This document shows, piece by piece, positions 11,801 to 26,800 of a DNA stretch of 64,000 nucleotides. The stretch lies in the NCBI GenBank assembly GCA_022605955.1, contig JAKCOZ010000081.1:1240001-1304000 (forward strand). Direction: 5' to 3'. Source of the DNA: Rallus limicola. Taxonomy: Eukaryota; Chordata; Aves; Gruiformes; Rallidae. A program made the translations under genes and the position numbers. Positions within the stretch are counted from its first letter, which is position 1, and each line of letters opens with the position of its first letter. Under the pieces are notes generated by a model that did not search any database, was not told where the DNA came from, and saw only the letters and a program-made list of their open reading frames with translations.

Positions 11801-14800
11801 GTCCCCATAGAAACGGAGTCCCCCTCCCCCGGTGCTGACCATGGTCCAGCCAAATCAGGCTCCAGCACCGCAGTCTTGCTCATCATCCCGCTCATCATCC
11901 TGCTGCTCCTCTGCTCAAGAAGGGAGAAGGGGAGATTTAAATGAAAAGCCCCAAACCCACACTTCTATTTCTGGAAAGCAAGTCAAACAATGACTCAATC
12001 ATCTCTACACAGTTCATAAATCCCTAATTAAAGGTTTAGTGCTCCTCCCTGCTGCAGATGTTCCAGAGTCCAGCCACATTTCAAAACCTGATGCTGTGCT
12101 GACGAGTGTGCCTGCAGCCCCCAGTGCTGGCTGTCAGAGCTGGAGCTCTGCTTCCCAGGATGTGAACAGCAGCCCCATCAGAGCCATGACAAACACTGCC
12201 CTGACCCGATGCACGCAGATCTGCGATGCCTTTAGAAGAAATATTCTCCTGTATCTGACTCTCACCCCAATTCCTCACGTTAAGACAGGAGAAGAAAAGG
12301 ATGGGGATTTCCTTTCTCTTCAAATACACAGTTTACAGAGGGGAAAAGAGGGACCTAGTAGAATCCAAGCTTTGCAGAATCACTGGCCAGAGGAATAAGG
12401 ACTAGCTCCATATCAGCTGCCTCCTCCTGCATCCTTTGTCCAGCACCAATATACCAGCTAAGATGCTTTCAGCTTTCCCAGCCAAGCCCCCATTTTCCCC
12501 ATCTTCTGGTCAAATGCAGTCAGAGGCACCCAGAGAGCCCCTGAAATTCCTGCAACTAACAGCTAAGCTCTCCCCGCCAGCCACCCCTCAAGGAAGAGGA
12601 GGTCAGCTGCAGAGTAGTCAGCCTTGACTTCCCGCTCTGCTCATGGAGCTCCGGCCCCGCCGGCGCCGCGCCGAGAAGTGATGGAGATCCAAATAACAGG
12701 CCCTGCCAAGCAGCAGTTCAAGGGCTGCTGTACGGTGGGTTATTTAAAGCGTCTCCAGCGGTGGCTCGGTTGTGTGTTGCTCTCTGGAGAGCTCTCAAGA
12801 ACTGTAATAAATATCCACAACTTGACTCATTCCCCATAAAAGTTCTTCTCTCCTAAAGCAGCTTTTCAGAAGACTCGTCTGCCCAGTATTTTTGGGTGCT
12901 GCCTGCCATCACCTTCCCTACCAACCCATCCCAGAGCAAAATCCCTTTCCTTTACAAACTGTTTGCCATCCCACCCCCCTCCCCTTATTTTTTTTTTTTT
13001 TAATTATATGAAGTATGACAGCTCCATAAAATGTTTTGTTGCCTTGGCAACTGCAATCCACTGGCTTCAGACTGAGTTATGAGGATGAGGACAGCCTTGA
13101 CACTAACCACTGATAATGAGGACAGTGGAAAAAAAGGCTGGGGTACACAGGGGGCAGCTGGAGGGACAGAGCACATTTACACTCACTTCACCCTGAGCTT
13201 GAGAGCTGAGGCACTGTGGCCAGCCAGCCTTGCTCCGGGACAACGGGCAGCAGCGGGAACTCAGCAGAAGGGCTGGTTCTAGTTTCAAAATTAACTTTCT
13301 TTGTATGGCAGACACAATCACTTGTAGAAAGCTACAAAAAAACCCCCTTACTGCAACCCTAACAAAGCCTGATTGTGTCCCTGCTGCCCTGCACATCCCC
13401 CTGTGCTGGAAGCAGGGCTGAATGGAGGGCACATGTGCCTTCAGGCACTCTTATGACAGCATGACGGAGGATAGCTTCTCACAATGCATTCATTTACAGC
13501 ACCAGAAATGAAGATTTCTTCACCTTTGCCTGCACAACAGATGATTTCTATAGCCAGGAACACGAGCTGTATGAGCTGTTTTACTTTCCTGCTATTACCA
13601 CTATTATCCAGCTCTGTAGAGCACCATGTACAAGGTCATCTCTGTGTACAGGCAAGCAGAACAACTCCATCTGTGAGACACCCCCCATACCCCCTCCAAG
13701 GCTCATTCTGGGGCTGCATCTTGGGTCCAGCTGCATTCAGAGCTGGCACCGACCCCTTAGGTGGTGGGGGACGGACGGGCAGTCAGGATAAAGGGTATGG
13801 GTAACTCATTCCCTCCGTCCCACACAGAGGACGAGGAAGCTGCAAAACCAGCTTTAAATAGGAGAATAAAATCTGGTTACATACTAATTACAGGGTGGGA
13901 AGAGCTTTTGTTGTGCACAAACCCAAGCTGCTCATCTATTGTCTCAGTGGCTCCGCTCTTCCCGCGAGAGCTGCGCCGGGCTCCCAATACTTGGCCTCAG
14001 AGAAAATCGTGTGAGAATGAACAACGGATGGAGGAGATGGAATAATCGGAGCAATTTCCCCTAGAAAATTGGTCAGAGGAACGTCTGTAATTGGCATTCC
14101 ATTATTACATCTGTAACGCTCTTTCTTTTGGATTTATGGCTGTGTTTCCCCTTGTGCTGAATGCCCATGAAAACCCCTGGAGACCAGATTTAAGTCGTTA
14201 TGGATAGATGATAAGAAACTAAATTTAGAAGGACTGATAAGAATGTTAATGCACAGAAGGGGAAAGTCCTTTAAGAAAAGTGAGTCCTGCAGACCTCTGC
14301 ACTGCCATGGTGTTCCCTGCTCATGCTGGCTTGATTTTCACTGAGATGAAAGAGAAATGGCACCTTTCTGCCAGTATTCTGTGTGTTTTCAGAGCTCTGG
14401 AAAGCTCTGGGAATGACATGAAGGCAGAGCAACACCGTTTGGTGTGCTGCTGTCCAGTCGAGATGGGAAGGGACACCAGGAGCCTCCATAAACCAAACCC
14501 AGTGCTGCTTGCACCCTGTGCTCTCTCCTACCCACAACCCTGTCTGCTCAGGACGGTGTGTGTACCCTGCTGCTTTATCACCCCCTCCACAGACACACAG
14601 ACACACACACACGCAGTGTTTCTGCTCAGCCAAACACCAGCAACCCCCCCGGCATGGAATGGGATTCCCAGTTTCTCCATCCTACCGCCTGGTCGCCTGC
14701 CACACACTATTTGGGGATGTGAGGGTCTTCTCCCCAGTGGGCAGCAGTAAAGGACTGTGGATGTGAATTACTGTCCCAACTCCTACCCAGACATTGCCCT

Positions 14801-17800
14801 CAGCCCTGAGCTCTGCAGTGGATACACTCTGTTACACTCTGACTCCAGACAGAAGATGAAGCAAGATGATCCTTTGCATTTGCAATTCTTCTCTGAGTAA
14901 GTCAGAAGAAAGCATTTGGGAAAGGAAGAGATGCAGAAGGACTTCTCCTCCTGCACAAGCTGCCTACGTGTCGCGATGATGCTTTGCTAATTGCAGGTGA
15001 CTGAGAAACAAAAGCAGAAGGTGTGGGTATGGCGCAGAGGATGCGAGGCACCCTCCCACGCGGAGAAGCAGCAGCGCATCTTATCTGCGCACCCGTATTT
15101 CCCATCCATGAGGCTGCTCTGATTTGAAATGAACTCCTTTATCCTTCATGGTGACACCAGCAGCAATAATGACACAGACTCAGGACTGGCAGGGGAAGGA
15201 CATCCGCAGCTCTGAGCCTGGCAGCACATCACAACCGCTCTCATTCCAGGGGTCCCACGGGAAGAGCTGTCAGCTCTGTTTTCCAGCGTGACCAGTTTGT
15301 TGCACTGGGTATGGACCCCATCAACACGACCCTGCACCACCAGATGTACAGAGAGAGCTGAAGGCAGTAAAGGACTTAGTGAATGTCCCAGATTGCTCAT
15401 GACAAAGCCTAAAGCCACGTCTCACTTGCCTGGCCCCAGCCCTCTCCTCCACAACCCGTCTAGACTGATAGGTTTGCTGGTTCATCACGGCTGCTCCTCT
15501 CCTTCCACCTCAGCATCCGTGGCAAAAAGCTGGGGAGAACACCACCTCATTAGGAAGTCTGACGCCACCAGTCCCTTCTACTCATCAAGATCCTGAACAC
15601 AGCTACGTGCTCAGGTCCAGGAAGGGGGGGTGTTTGGAAGACACTCAAATGCTCCGTGAATAAGTAGGATAGAAAGTGAGTAATACTGGGATCCTTTGAA
15701 GGTCTAACATCAGCTGGGGAAGGTCTGCCTTTGTCCTTCGGTAGATTAAGCAAAATTAGACATTAAGTACTTCTTCCTGTTCTGATCATCCTGCCTCATC
15801 TTTCAGACTGCCCGTAAAACTACCTGAAGTATTTCAGTATCTAACGACACCTTTTATATCCCTCTTCTAATCTGGGTGGTCCCGGAGCGCTTCACTCTGA
15901 AACAGTTCCCAAAGCTCACATGTAAGTGTATTAGGAGAGATTAGTTCATTAATCTACTCTCTGGTACTATGTATCACTTCATTTTAATAATTTGCCCTAA
16001 TTGACAGAGTAGACTCCCTCCAAGTCTCCAAGTTGGGTGATACATAATTGCTCTAAATCACAGCATAAGTATTTTCACTTGGAAACACCCGGTCCCATTA
16101 CACTCCCAGTGCCTCTTCTGAGGTTTAACACACCAACAAAGCTGCAAACTCCTTATCACTAGGCACAAATCTTGTGGCACCAGGACCAGACATCATTAAT
16201 GTCTTGGGTCACTGCTGCCTGGTTCTTCTTCACCTGTCCCAAGCCAGCAGGCACGGCTCAGTTCCAGGATAGGGTGGGCAGATGTTTGGGTTCCCCCAGC
16301 ATCCTCTGACATGTTTCAGTGGGGAGGGATGGCTGGCAGACCTGTAACCTGGCTGAGCACATGGAAAAGGGATGTGCCAAGCTGTGAGATGCTCTGTGCT
16401 GTAAATGCCTACAGCCTGTCACAGGCAGAATCATTGAATCGTCATGGTTGGAAAAGACCTTCAAGATCATCAAGCCCAACCATCAGCCCTACACCACTGT
16501 AACCTCTAAACCATCTCCCAGAGTGCCTCCTCTACCTGGTTTACAAACAGCCCCAGGAAGAGCAAGTCCACCACCTCCCTGTTCCAGTGCTCCACCACTC
16601 GTTCAGTGAAGAATTTTTTCCTCATCTGCAATCTGAACCTTCCCTGGTGCAACCTGAGCCCATTGCCTCCTGTCCTGTAGAGGTACGAGTGCTCCTGCCC
16701 ACAAGTGAAGGAGGAGAGGGGTGTCCCAGAGGATGTGCAGCTTCCTGGGAGCTTTCCTGAGAAGGGGAGTAGAGGAGGAGAAGGAAGGAAAGCGGGACAC
16801 CCCCTTAACCCCTTCACTGATCCAGAGAGGAGTCCCCCTTCCCTGGGACATCGCAGGCTCAGCCTTGCTCTTCTCAACCAGAGCTGCCTCAGGTATCTGT
16901 GTTTGCAAACCACCCCAGGGCTCCTCAGATGACAGGGTTATCGGAGCATAAAGAACAGGTAGGTGTACATCCATCTACAGAGACACAGACAGACAGGACA
17001 CGTCAGGAAGAGCGCGGAGATACCCACTTGGTCTGATGCTTGGAGCCCTTCAGGTGTGCGTGGTACTGCTCTATGGAGTTCAGGGTGACGTTGCAGATGT
17101 TGCAGGTGTAGCTGCGCTTCAGCCCTGCGAAGAAAACCGGAGTTGTGAATTGTGCATCACCCTCAGCACCAGCTGAGGTAGGCTGTGGGCAAGCTCAGGG
17201 CTGCACAGGGAGGTGAAACACCTCCATGCCTGGGCTCTTCCTGATGAAAACGGGCAGCTGGAAAGTACAAATGAGAGAAAATGGCTGAAGAAAGGGGGAA
17301 AAACAGGGAAAAAAAGCCCCAAACCAGTAACCTTTGCCCTCAGCAAATCTCTAATTAATTAGAAAGTACTCAGATCTCCAAGCTCATTTCCAGTTTCCCA
17401 GACATTTCTCTTTGCAGTAACCTATCTATTTACTTTTCCAGGCCAGGCTATCCAAGCATCAGTGGAGCCTAAAGGGATATTTTAAAAGGCACAGACGGAG
17501 TAAAGCCAAACAGGGTTCAAAGGCAAATCCCTCCTGGAGACAGTGGTCCCCAGGGATCGTTGGCACAGGCATCCCTCTCCCGTGGTGCTCTCACAAAGCA
17601 TCATCACGGTCAGACTAATGAGCCCAGGAGGCCCCATTTACTCCTCCAGGTTTTTTGGTAGCAAGCACAATTCAGGGCGATTCCTCATTAGTGTATTTAG
17701 GAGCCAAATCACTTAGGAACTTGTGGGTTTTTTTCCACCCCTCCCCAAAGGGATCCACTCTGATTTACCCACCACAATGCACGGCTGTGATTGCTGAACA

Positions 17801-20800
17801 CAGCCACCGACCTCGGAGGGCAGGGACCAGGCAGCACTCATCTGAAGGTCAGTGCTGAGAGCCGGGTACCAGGCAGATATCCAGACCCTGGAAGCTCGTT
17901 TTGCCTGATGGATTTAAGCCTTGGCCACAATACCTGTCTGCACCCCTGGTCTCAGAGCAGCCCTTCTTCTGCTAATTTTAGCCCTTTGCAGATGCAATAG
18001 CAACTATTTATAAAGCTGTTGCTCTTACTGCTGGCCAATGGAGCACCAAGGAACCAGAAATAACATCTCAGTGGGTTCGCAGTGGAGATGTTATAAAATC
18101 TCTGTGGTGTTTTTGGGTTGGGGGGGGGGATGTTTTGTTTGCTGTTTTGACTTTCTAACCATCCTCTTGGCTGTCCCCACTCCTTTCCATTTCTTCGCCT
18201 GTTCGATTGCCAGGGTTATAGTGTGATTTTTCCAAGGAAATATACTGCATTTTTTCTTATTGCTATGCAAATTGTGGAGCACGTGATGGAAGTGCAGCAG
18301 TGCAGACAGCTGAAGAACCTAACAGGAGTGAGACAGAGCAGGAGCCTGAACCGGACTCTGGAGAAGCACACGGGATGTTACCTCCTGCTGGCAAAAAGAT
18401 GAACGGTGCCAGCAGCACTGAAACAGACCACACAAACACTCCCAGAGCAAGGGGTATGGTCCATCCCGCTCCCTGCATCATGAAAGGATCAAGGTTGCAC
18501 CCTCAGAAGGGGCTGTGGGACCCCTGGAAAAGACCCTCAGGACAGGAGCAGCATCCCTGTGCTTGGTTTAAAGAGCGTTCCTCTCCCCACACACTGCTCT
18601 GCCCCTGGGCACAGGCTGTAGGAGACCAAAGGATTAAGCAGATTCCTGCACATCTCAAACACACATTGCAAAGCAATTTATAAATAGGGAAAGTGGCAGA
18701 AAACAGTCGCAGAAAACATCCCAAGCTGAAGAACTAAACTCAACAAAATTAGCCTGTGCTTCACCCCTTCAGCCAAGATCAAATTTCACAGCTCTGAAAC
18801 ATCCACTGCCTGCAAGAGGTTTGTTCCCCCAAGGACTTTGCTCACACAAGACACTGCTGGATTCTCACAGAGAGCATGGCAATGAGAGAAGGCACCTCAG
18901 AACGGTCCCAAACCATGCTCAACCAACTGTCCTGTGCAGTGAAAAAAAGCAAGATGATTTTGCAGATATCATAAAAAATTGGCTGTTTAATGTTGGAATA
19001 GCTTTAACATCACTACTGAGGCTTGGGATTTTTTTACTGGAGATTGATACTCAGACTGGGATGGTTATCACAGCGTTTCTTCTGATACCAACCTTTCTGC
19101 TCCCTGTTATTTCAGACCATCCAATACAGGGAATTGTCCTGGGCTGGTCTCTGGGGAGGGGGAAGGTGGTCAGGGTTAATGAGGAAGGCAGGATTATGGA
19201 TGCAATCCCTGCACAGCACAACCTGAGGTGCCCAGAGACACAAAACCCACTATTCTCAGCATCATTTATTGTACTAAATCAGAAAATTATTTCTTCCCCA
19301 TTTAACAGTTTGTGCCTCAGAATTACAATTTAATGACTTAAGGCTGGGAGTATTTTCAGTTCTCAGCAGGACAAGGAAATCAAGACTTTGCCACCTCTGA
19401 AAAGGTGAAAAATCTAAAAATAGGAGCCTTGCAGCCAGGTGGCAATCAGAAATAGAGGTGAAGGAGAAAAGGCCTTTTTCCAAGGCAGCGTGCTGCCTGC
19501 TGGCTGCTGGGAATGGCCAGTATTGGTTTTGATTTGTGTCAGTTTAGATTTCCTGGGAAAATGTAGAGTTTGGTCCACTTCTGAGGCATTTATTCTTAGT
19601 GCCCCCTCTCCTCCCTTCCTCCCTCTGCGGAGGATGAGTGGGTCCAGCTTGTGACAGATCACTTAGTCGTTCACACACACACGTACTGGGTTGTCACCCA
19701 AAACATTCCCCAGTGACTTTCACAGTCACAGAACAATGTGATGCTGCCAGGGAAGTTCCTCCATGCCTGCAAAAGCTGCAAAACCAGATCTGATTCATTT
19801 CTTCCCTTTTTATTTCTTCTTTATTCTTTTCCCTCCTTCTACAAGGAGGTGACATGGCCCAAGGGACAGCCATCTATTTTTTGTGGGAGAAATGAGAAGC
19901 TTCTCCTAGGAACTACAACCACAACAAACCCAGGTCCTTGCCCTTCTGATCACCTGGCATTCCCAGTCCCCATGCTGGGACAGAATCCTGGCTGGGTTGG
20001 GAAGACCAGGGCAGCATCCCAGCCCTGTGAGGGCAAAGCCCTGAGGCCAAACAGACCTGGCTGCAGTCGCTGGTGGTGTCCCAGGGATGGAGGAGCAGCC
20101 TGATGTGTGCTGGCGGTGTCACCACGATGGCACGAGGGAGGGAAGGGCTGTGTCCTCCCTGAATGCTTTGCATGCACAAAGGACAGGAAAACAAAGTACT
20201 TTTTGGTTTCTGCAAATGGAGCAAACCTGGCAACCAGACAGGCAGGGTCAGTACAAATCGGAGCGGGGCAGAGCCCCTGGGATAGGACAGGGCTCTCTTC
20301 TCTGCTCCCAGCAGCGTGCCTACAGCTTAATTCCATTATTCTTTCACCTTGGGAAACGAGTGCAGCGATTTCAGAGCAGAATTACAGCAGCAGTCTCTTC
20401 TCTGCCTCATCCAACATGCTTTTACCCAAAGGACGGCGCGTGGCTGGATGTACATTAAATGCCTGTTTCCCTTCAGACATCCCTGAAGAGAGGGATGATG
20501 ATCTGGGGGCTCTTCCTCCAACATGGGCAAAATCTGGCACAAATTAAGTACAGAAATGCACATGTATGGCTCAGCCTGACACTGTTTATCTCCCTTCATG
20601 TTTCTTCTCTCCTTCTCTTCTTTGTAGTTTAACATCCTAATAATTCCCTGGGCATCACAGACTGCATTAGCACCACTGACATTCCACACACATTGGCATT
20701 AACATGGAACCAGCGATGCTTTTGTTTTTGGGGAGAAATGAGAAGCCTCTCCTAGGAACTACAACCAACTAAACCACTAAACACTGTCCTGTCCTCCTAG

Positions 20801-23800
20801 AAAAAAAACCAAACCAAACTCAAAACCCAATTGGAATTGCAAATTTTAGGGTTTCCATGGTCGGGTTGCTGCTTTGCACCAGTTCACCTCCATGCAGATC
20901 TGAACAGCCTGTTTCAACCTTAATTGAAGGGCTCTGTTTAAAAATACCCAAGCTGTGGGATTCCTACCACGGGCTGCTGTTTGGGAACAGTTTTAATGTA
21001 CCATGTAATAGTCTCTTTTGACTTTCCACACTATTATTTCCTTGCAGAAATTGTTAAAACAATTCATTTAGAACAAGTAACACACGGTGTTCTCAAATTC
21101 CATCGGTTTATCCTCATGGTGTTTAACGGCGCAGGCTGCACACAGGATGTACATACACATTTACCATTCCCAGCTGTACGTACAGGCTCTCCCAAAAAAA
21201 AACCCTCCCACTTTCTCAAGGTCCCTTCCAACCCCTACAATTCTGTAATTCTGTGGCTTTTCCCTTTTCAAGCTTCAGACCCTCACCTTGCAACCAGTCC
21301 TGCTTTGCTCAAACGCCTCGTGTGTCTCTCTCATGGGAACCCGGCTCAAGGAAGCCAAACATCACCTTTAACAAATAATCCCAACATATTCTGCTTGAGC
21401 AGAGTGGGGAAATGATAATGGAGGAGTATTTAAACAGTCACCTGCATTACTTCTCTTATTGCTGTGAGAGCTGGGCTGGGTCAGCCTGGAGAAGAGAAGG
21501 CTGTGGGGGGACCTCATTGCAGCCTGTCAGTCCCTGAAGGGAGCAGAGGAACAGGAGGGGAATCAGCTTGTTCAAGGGCAGAGCCTGGCAGGACAAGGGG
21601 GATGGAGTGAAGCTGGAGGAGGGAAGGGTTAGAGGAGATCTTAGGGGGAAGTTCTTTACAGAGAGAGTGGTGAGGGGCTGGAAGGGGCTGCCCAGAGAGG
21701 GGGTGGGTGCCCCGTCCCTGGGGGTGTTCAAGGCCAGGTTGGCTGGGGCCCTGGGCAACCTTGTGTAGCTCCAGGCCTGGAGGTTGGTGTCCCTGCCTGT
21801 GGCTGGGGGTTGGAGCTCTGTGATCCTTGGGGTCCCTTCCAACCCAGACCAGGCTGGGATTCCATGATTACATGTCATGATGTGGCCCAGGACAGAGATC
21901 TAACTGTGGTTGATCAAATTGCTTAGGGAGGGTGTCCTTACGGAATTGATTCCCAATACAGCGGAAGAGGGTCTAGTCAAACCCCCTCTCCATGGCTGAC
22001 AGCTCCCGTCCGCTCCATTAAGCCAAGGGCCGTCGGAAGCCGTGCACGTCTGTGCCATGGTGCAAGGACAAGGCCACACACAGCTGACACGGGAGCTGCC
22101 TTAGCACCTTGCTGCATGGCGAGGCCACGGACCGTGTCGCAATGGCCACACAGCAGAGGTCAGGACTGGGGAAACTGGTAATACTTTAAATTAAGGTAAT
22201 AAGGTCCTAATGCTCAGCAGCTAATTTAACAGCATACATTAACTGCAGCCTTACTGAATCTTAATTACTCCTGTAGGTGGAAGCGCCATCAGAGAATACA
22301 GCTCCTAAGTGGGGACTCTGGGTTTTTTTTCCACTGGCATGTCAAGGCTGGTGATGGTGATGAGCAAAGGGGGATGCTGTCCCCCTGCCATGTCCAGCAC
22401 GGGAGGGATCCAGAGATGCTTGGCCACAGCAGCTCTTCCCACTGGCTGGAAAATGTGGCCACAGATCAGGCTGACTCTGTGAACTCGCTCATGCTTGGCA
22501 GAATCACAGGTCTGCTGGTGCCCATGGATGTGCTGTGCTCCCCAACACTGGGATTGTCGTTCCCACAGCAGGGTAAGTGCTGCAGGACCTCTCTAGCTGA
22601 AAATCCAGCATCCCAAGTCTGATTTGTATGGGAGGAGTTTTGAGCATGACGTGAACTCACAGAGTCACAGGATTGTAGGGGTTGGAAGGGCCCTGCAGAG
22701 CCCATGGGGTCCAACCCCCTGCCAAAGCAGGGTCCCTAGGACAGGGCACACAGGGCGGTGTCCAGACGGGGCTGGAATCTCTCCAGAGAAGGAGACTCCA
22801 CACCCCCTGGGCAGCCTGGCCCAGGGCTCCCTCACCCTCACTGGGGAAAAGTTCTTCCCCAGATTGGTGGGGAACTCCCTGTGCTGCAACTTGAGGCCAT
22901 CACCCCTTGTCCTGTCCCCACAGACACTGAGAAGAGGCCGGACATTTCCCCTGTGTCCCACCCTTCAGATACTGATAGCCATTGATCAGATCCCCTCTTA
23001 GGCTTCTTTTCTCTAGGCTGAACAGCCCCAGCTCACTCAGCCTGTCCTCACAGGGGAGATGCTCCAGGCCCTTCATCATCTTCATAGCCTCTGCTGGGCT
23101 CTCTCTGGAAGATCCCTGGAACTTCACCGAAACAAGATGTGGAGGAAGGAAACTCCCCTCCCATAGACTGGAAGCTGAAAGCACAGGCAACCATCCCCTC
23201 TGGAATAGAAAAATTAACAGTATTTGATCTCCCTGGGGCTCGTCAAGGCTCCCAGCTCGCCTGAAACGATGGTTTCATAAAATGTGCTGACTGACACATG
23301 CTGGAGCTGAGTATTAGCTCTGCAGGCAGTCGCCAATAGGAAGGCGTGCCCCACCCAGAGCAGTCTGCCTCTGGAAATGCTGTGCTCGCTCTGAATCCTG
23401 TATCCACATCTACGTCTGCATCCTCACGATACATCAGCATTCCCTGCCCTGTGTCATGACATGAGCTCATGTAAAATTGAATGTGCTCCTATGTCCATTA
23501 AATAAAATATTAACCAGTTGAGTCATTAATATCATTCTGCATAAGATGCATTAAAACACATTCCAGGGGAGCATTCCTTAAATCACTTCGTACTAACCAA
23601 AAGCAACAGCACAGAAGGAAAAGTATTTATAAGAAGCACAAAGAAATTAGGAGCTGAGAGGGAGAAGGAAACTCAGCTGGCTGCCTGACTGTGCAGGAGA
23701 CATCTGCAACTGTGAGGATTTACCTGAGAATAAAAAGGCTTCAGGTGACAGCATCCCCCTGCAGCTGTCCTGATTCTGCTTTACTGCAGATGCTGCTGCA

Positions 23801-26800
23801 ATTTATTTTGGGGATTAACAGTGTAATCCCCTTGAGAGAATCAGAGAGTGGTGGGGGTTGGAGGGACCTCTGGAGATCCCCCAGTCCCAGCCCTGCCAGA
23901 GCAGGGTCCCCTCGAGCAGGCTGCACAGGGCAGTGCCCAGGATCATGGGGTTTAAATGTCTCCAGAGATGGAGACTCCCCAACCTCTGGGCAGCCTGGCC
24001 CAGGGCTCTGCCACCCTCCCAGCAAAGAAGTTCCTCCTCAGGGTTAGGTGGGACTTCCTTTGCTCCAGTTTGTGCCCACAGCCTCTTGTCCTGTACCTGG
24101 GCACCTTGAACACAGACCGACCTGTCCTCCTGAGCCCACCCCTCAAGGATTTATCAGCACTGAGAAGATCCTCCTCAGTCTTCCCTTCTCCAGGGTAAAA
24201 AGTCCCAAGTCCCCCAGCCTCTCTTCTTGAGAGAGATGTTCTGGTCCCCTCAGCATCTCTGCAGCCCTTTGTTGTCCCCTCTCCAGTAGCTCCCTGTCCT
24301 TCCTGAACAGACACACCAGTTTCTGCTCCACGTTCGGGTGCTTTTCATGCTCACCAGGACCAAGTGCCCCAGAAGAAGACGCATCCCTGCAGCTCAGGGG
24401 AGCCCAGCTAACCACCCCAGGTACTCAGGGCCAGCTCTGAGGCTCTCTCCACCACTACATAAAATCCAAGTTTTACTGGCAGGCACCCAAGAGAGCCCGA
24501 AGTACCTTGGCAACCACTCGTTGCCCCTCAAAAGGTGCTGATGAACGAGGGATGGTCTGTCTGTCCAGTCATTCAATGTCCATGCAGGAAAGGATACAAC
24601 AAAGCCCAGACTTTCCAACCCTGCTCCAGCCTTCAAAGAGAGAGAGAGAGCGACTCGCTGTGAGGCTTTGGCTCAACACCAGCAAGAAGCAGAGCCCGTT
24701 ATTACCGAAATTCCCTGAGAATGAGGTCTGCCAGGGCCTGGCATGAGCCCTCTGCCCCCGCAGAGCTTACCCGCCTCAGAGGAGGAACCTCAGTGATGGG
24801 TAGAGCCAGATGTGAAGTTAGACTGGTGAAATGTGACCTGATGGAGGTAAAATGTGATTCGCTTTCTGCCAGGCACAGGCTGTGACAGTGAGGGCTGCCA
24901 GACTGAGCTGCACGGGTGCTTCCGACCGAGCATAGTGCATCTGGACAGGGCGAGCTGCCAGGGGCACAGCCCAGAGCTGGGGTGCCTTACTGTACCCCCT
25001 GATTTTTGGCTTTTTATGACCCACTCTGGGGTCAGCTGGGGCACAGCTGCAGCTGCAAGAGGCAGCTCTGCAGGGTCTGTCCATGTGCTCTCCTACTGAG
25101 GAAGAGCAGAGGGGTTTCCAGTCCAGCCCTTGGAGCAGGGGATCCTGGACTGGCCATGCTGGTCAGGCTGGAGAGCTGCATGCTGCCATTTGGAGATGCC
25201 AGATAGATCTTGCCTAGGGCAGCGGTGAGCTCTGCTGATCAACCCACGCAGCATGTGCACGGTGTGACTGCTGTTAGCAAGGCTCCTTCCTCCTTCCCCC
25301 CCTTTTTTTTTATCATCCTTTCTCATTTCTGAGGAGAAAACAAGACTTCAAAACTGCAGGACGAGCACTTGGCAAGAAGAATCAATGCTTTTGTTTCCTA
25401 TAAATATCAGTTATCCAAAAATATATCTCTATTCTTATTCCTCCAAATACACATTCATATTTATCAATAAATATTTTATTACAGCCATTATCAAAACATC
25501 AAAGGCTGCTGGAGTGTTTTACTTCAACCAACACTGCTTGTTCCAGGCTCACACAATGCATCAAATGTTTGTCTCCCACAGCAGTCAAAATAGAATTAAT
25601 ATTTAAGTTGTGATGGGAGAAGCCACTGGGGTTAGTGTGGAAGGGAGAGGAGTTTGCATTCTAGCAAAAAACGAGGCAGCACAAGTGCCAAGCCAGAAGA
25701 CACAGCCATCATCCTACCATGTGCTGCCCAACACCAAACCTGCTGGGCATCAGCAGCACCCTTGGAAAAGGTTTCATTGACAAGCTGGGAGGGACTGCCA
25801 CTGGGTATCTCTGAGCTGCCACTGTCACCATGCTTCTCACATCCAACATGATGCTGTCTGCTGAGGGAAGGCTGTTTTCCTGGGCACACAGCTGCTCTCG
25901 TCCCTTGTTGGCTATGGCAGAGCTCTGCCTTCTACATCCATAGAGATCTGCTCTAGCCCCAGTGCTAAAGGTGTACGGGAGCGTGTCACACTCCCTAGGT
26001 AAGAAAAGCTGTAAAACAGGATGTCCTGGCTGTACCCTGACTCCAGCAGTGGAGGCAAGTGTTGCAGGACTCCAGGACATCTTCCTTGGCTCACTGTCTG
26101 GCCCTGTGGCTCTCTTCATTAGAAAGCACTGGACACCCCTGAACTGTGGTCTCCAAGACAACTGCCTGGAATCATCCAACCAGAGGACTGAATCTGGCTT
26201 CCCTGGACACGGGAATCATAGAATCCCAGCCTGGTCTGGGTTGGAAGGGACCCCAAGGATCACAGAGCTCCAACCCCCAGCCACAGGCAGGGACACCAAC
26301 CTCCAGGCCTGGAGCTACACAAGGTTGCCCAGGGCCCCAGCCAACCTGGCCTTGAACACCCCCAGGGACGGGGCACCCACCCCCTCTCTGGGCAGCCTGT
26401 TCCAGCCCCTCACCACTCTCTCTGTTAGAAACTTCCCCCTAACATCTAATTTAAATCTTCCTTCCTTTAGTTTTAATCCATTCCCCCTTGTCCTACAGCC
26501 ATGGCAGAGCTCAGCAGACCCTTCTCCCCTGCAACCAACAGACAGCAACAGGACCACAAATGATTCATCTGTAAATCCCCACCATGCACAGAGCCACCTT
26601 AAAGCCAAACCCCAACACAGGCTGATGAGGATGCAAAGCCTTCCAGTTTCACCTCTCCTCTGAACAAATGGAATAAATAAAACACTTCATAATTGATTTA
26701 TTTACAGTTAATGACATCCTCAGCCACTCTCGAGCTTGGCACAGTTCAAAGTACTAAGCACTTCCATGTTATTGTCCCAGGTTTTATTTCCCTGCATATT

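Larger units (their letters stand above)
8887..17027 (-). other. ZMAT4: ZMAT4 intron 5
   Basis: 8.1 kb between coding exons 5 and 6. The first 800 bases before exon 6 are a head-to-head pair of CR1 copies (8911-9693), and another CR1 lies at 16426-16700. A small CpG-dense patch is at 12632-12674. AT-rich stretches at 9830-10220, 12715-12850 and 14040-14270 might be conserved non-coding DNA but cannot be tested here. No other exon recognised. Confidence 0.85.

Noticed and set aside
14586..14612. Short ACAC-rich tract as a notable microsatellite
   Set aside because: Short and interrupted; far weaker than the array at 44283.
25385..25606. 73-codon frame rich in Ile, Tyr, Phe and Ser as a small membrane protein
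   Set aside because: Composition follows the AT-rich DNA; no start context or family match.
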